From Gammaproteobacteria bacterium (GTDB lineage: Bacteria; Pseudomonadota; Gammaproteobacteria; Pseudomonadales; Pseudohongiellaceae), in the NCBI GenBank assembly GCA_003514305.1, contig DORE01000266.1, positions 1 to 7,718 on the forward strand: a DNA stretch of 7,718 nt, given 5' to 3'. A program made the position numbers and the translations under genes. Below the pieces are notes generated by a model that was not told the origin of the DNA, did no database searches, and was given only the letters and a program-made list of their open reading frames with translations. Within the stretch, counting starts at the first letter, position 1, and each line of letters starts with the position of its first letter. Shown here in pieces: positions 7,091 through 7,718 of this stretch.

Positions 7091-7119
7091 TTGACCAACT
7101 TGATTAGTCTGTGTAGATT
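7091..7119 (+). promoter_or_regulatory. Candidate sigma-70 promoter of the short-chain dehydrogenase gene
   Basis: TTGACC (7091-7096, 5 of 6 to consensus) and TAGATT (7114-7119, 4 of 6) are separated by exactly 17 nt. Transcription would start near 7126, giving a leader of about 54 nt. It faces away from the receptor promoter about 130 bp away, in the same intergenic region (6877-7179). Confidence 0.55.
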
Positions 7120-7169
7120 AGCGCCTCGTCATCCGCTTGGCCTACCGCCGGCGATTGAATTCGGAATAT

Positions 7170-7173
7170 GGAG
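7170..7173 (+). promoter_or_regulatory. Shine-Dalgarno GGAG deciding the ATG at 7180
   Basis: GGAG sits 6 nt before the ATG at 7180. An in-frame ATG at 7168 overlaps this box and has no comparable site of its own. The product starting at 7180 begins 'MPTVLITG', the normal N-terminus for this family. Confidence 0.7.
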
Positions 7174-7179
7174 AAAATC

Positions 7180-7718
7180 ATGCCTACTGTTCTTATTACT
7201 GGCACGAATCGCGGCCTCGGCCTGGAATTCGTTAAGCGCTTCTCACAGCAGGGCTATAACGTGATCGCCACTTCCCGCGATAATAATCAGGCTCCTGAGC
7301 TTCAGGCGCTCGCCGAAGCCAATACCTCGCTACGATTGATGAATCTGGACGTCTCGGATGAGCAATCCATGGCAAGCTTCGCCTCAGCACTGGGCGATAC
7401 GGCTATCGATGTTCTCGTAAACAATGCCGGCGTCTATGGTCCTCGTAATGCCAACTTTGGTAACGTAGCGAGCGGCGACTGGGAGGCAGTACTGAAAACG
7501 AATGCTATTTCTCCCATGTTGCTCACTCAGCTAATCATTGGCAATTTGCGTTTGGGGAACGCCAAGAAACTGGTGTATGTCACTTCAAAAATGGGGTCGA
7601 TTGATGATAACCGCGGCGGCGGCAGCTATATCTACCGTAGTTCCAAAACCGCACTGAACTCAGTTGTCAGGAGCCTGTCGGTTGACCTCAAGGAAGAAGG
7701 GTTTTCAGTGGCTGTTCT
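7180..7718 (+). CDS. Short-chain dehydrogenase/reductase, C-factor/sniffer-like (3' end outside window)
   Basis: 179 codons are visible; the protein continues past the window. It shows the classical SDR pattern: TGTNRGLG (7-14) for the dinucleotide-binding turn; LDVSD (56-60) with the adenine-ring Asp; NNAG (81-84); catalytic Ser in 'VYVTSKMGS' (Ser136 by alignment of the 'ISS' strand); and YRSSK (152-156) with the catalytic Tyr152 and Lys156. The TSKMGS...NRGGGSYIYRSSKTALN block is typical of the sniffer/C-factor group of cytoplasmic NAD(P)H carbonyl reductases, where the Ser-Tyr distance is a few residues longer than in most SDRs. Arg11 after the Gly-rich turn and 'TSRD' (31-34) at the end of beta-2 suggest NADPH preference. 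The substrate is unknown. It is divergent from the receptor gene and has its own promoter candidate at 7091-7119. Confidence 0.9.
   Translation, partial: MPTVLITGTNRGLGLEFVKRFSQQGYNVIATSRDNNQAPELQALAEANTSLRLMNLDVSDEQSMASFASALGDTAIDVLVNNAGVYGPRNANFGNVASGDWEAVLKTNAISPMLLTQLIIGNLRLGNAKKLVYVTSKMGSIDDNRGGGSYIYRSSKTALNSVVRSLSVDLKEEGFSVAV

Larger units (their letters stand above)
6877..7179. other. Divergent intergenic regulatory region
   Basis: 303 bp between the receptor start (minus strand) and the dehydrogenase start (plus strand). It holds the two opposing promoter candidates listed separately. I saw no strong palindrome such as a Fur-type 19-mer, no riboswitch-like fold and no convincing small gene. 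The open frames across it (6901-7098 minus, 6929-7264 plus) have no ribosome binding site and no recognisable protein character. Confidence 0.5.

Noticed and set aside
7064..7092. AAAATC/GATTTT inverted repeat next to the dehydrogenase -35 box
   Set aside because: Six-base arms with 17 nt between them are expected by chance in a region this size, and the pairing does not extend.
6929..7264. 111-codon plus-strand frame running from the intergenic region into the dehydrogenase gene
   Set aside because: It overlaps the dehydrogenase N-terminus in another frame, contains the promoter candidate, and has no ribosome binding site or recognisable protein.

Overview
The window looks like chromosomal DNA of a Gram-negative, probably marine or environmental gammaproteobacterium. 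This rests on an 825-residue TonB-dependent outer-membrane receptor, secreted and membrane proteins of proteobacterial style, good Shine-Dalgarno sites in front of several genes and moderate GC content. The taxonomic placement is inference. No RNA gene, insertion sequence, CRISPR array or phage gene was seen.

Layout, left to right. (1) Bases 1-285 (+) hold the C-terminal end of what looks like an SMP-30/gluconolactonase-type beta-propeller protein. It is followed by a strong hairpin terminator at 292-337. (2) Bases 346-1485 (-) encode a complete PLP-dependent class I/II aminotransferase, with a 20-bp palindrome about 40 bp upstream of its start. (3) Bases 1486-2014 hold no confident gene. They contain an odd minus-strand reading frame: an excellent ribosome binding site and ATG, an in-frame TGA at codon 11, then about 130 open codons. 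(4) Bases 2015-3601 (-) encode an exported D-aminoacylase-type amidohydrolase, starting at TTG. Only 43 bp upstream lies a small four-helix membrane protein (3645-4055, -), so the two are probably co-transcribed. (5) Bases 4056-4398 are intergenic. (6) Bases 4399-6876 (-) encode the TonB-dependent receptor. (7) Bases 6877-7179 are a divergent regulatory region with a candidate promoter on each strand. (8) Bases 7180-7718 (+) hold the start of a short-chain dehydrogenase of the C-factor/sniffer type, cut by the window edge.

How the genes could work together. The receptor, the exported N-acyl-D-amino-acid deacylase-like enzyme and the aminotransferase could form a scavenging route: uptake of an acylated amino-acid or peptide compound, deacylation outside the cytoplasm, then transamination inside. 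Gene proximity and family function suggest this; nothing in the sequence proves it, and the gaps between the genes argue against a single operon. I did not find a clearly new multi-gene system. The items most worth a second look are the interrupted reading frame at 1559-2006, the small membrane protein paired with the amidohydrolase, and the acidic, cysteine-bracketed insertions in the receptor.
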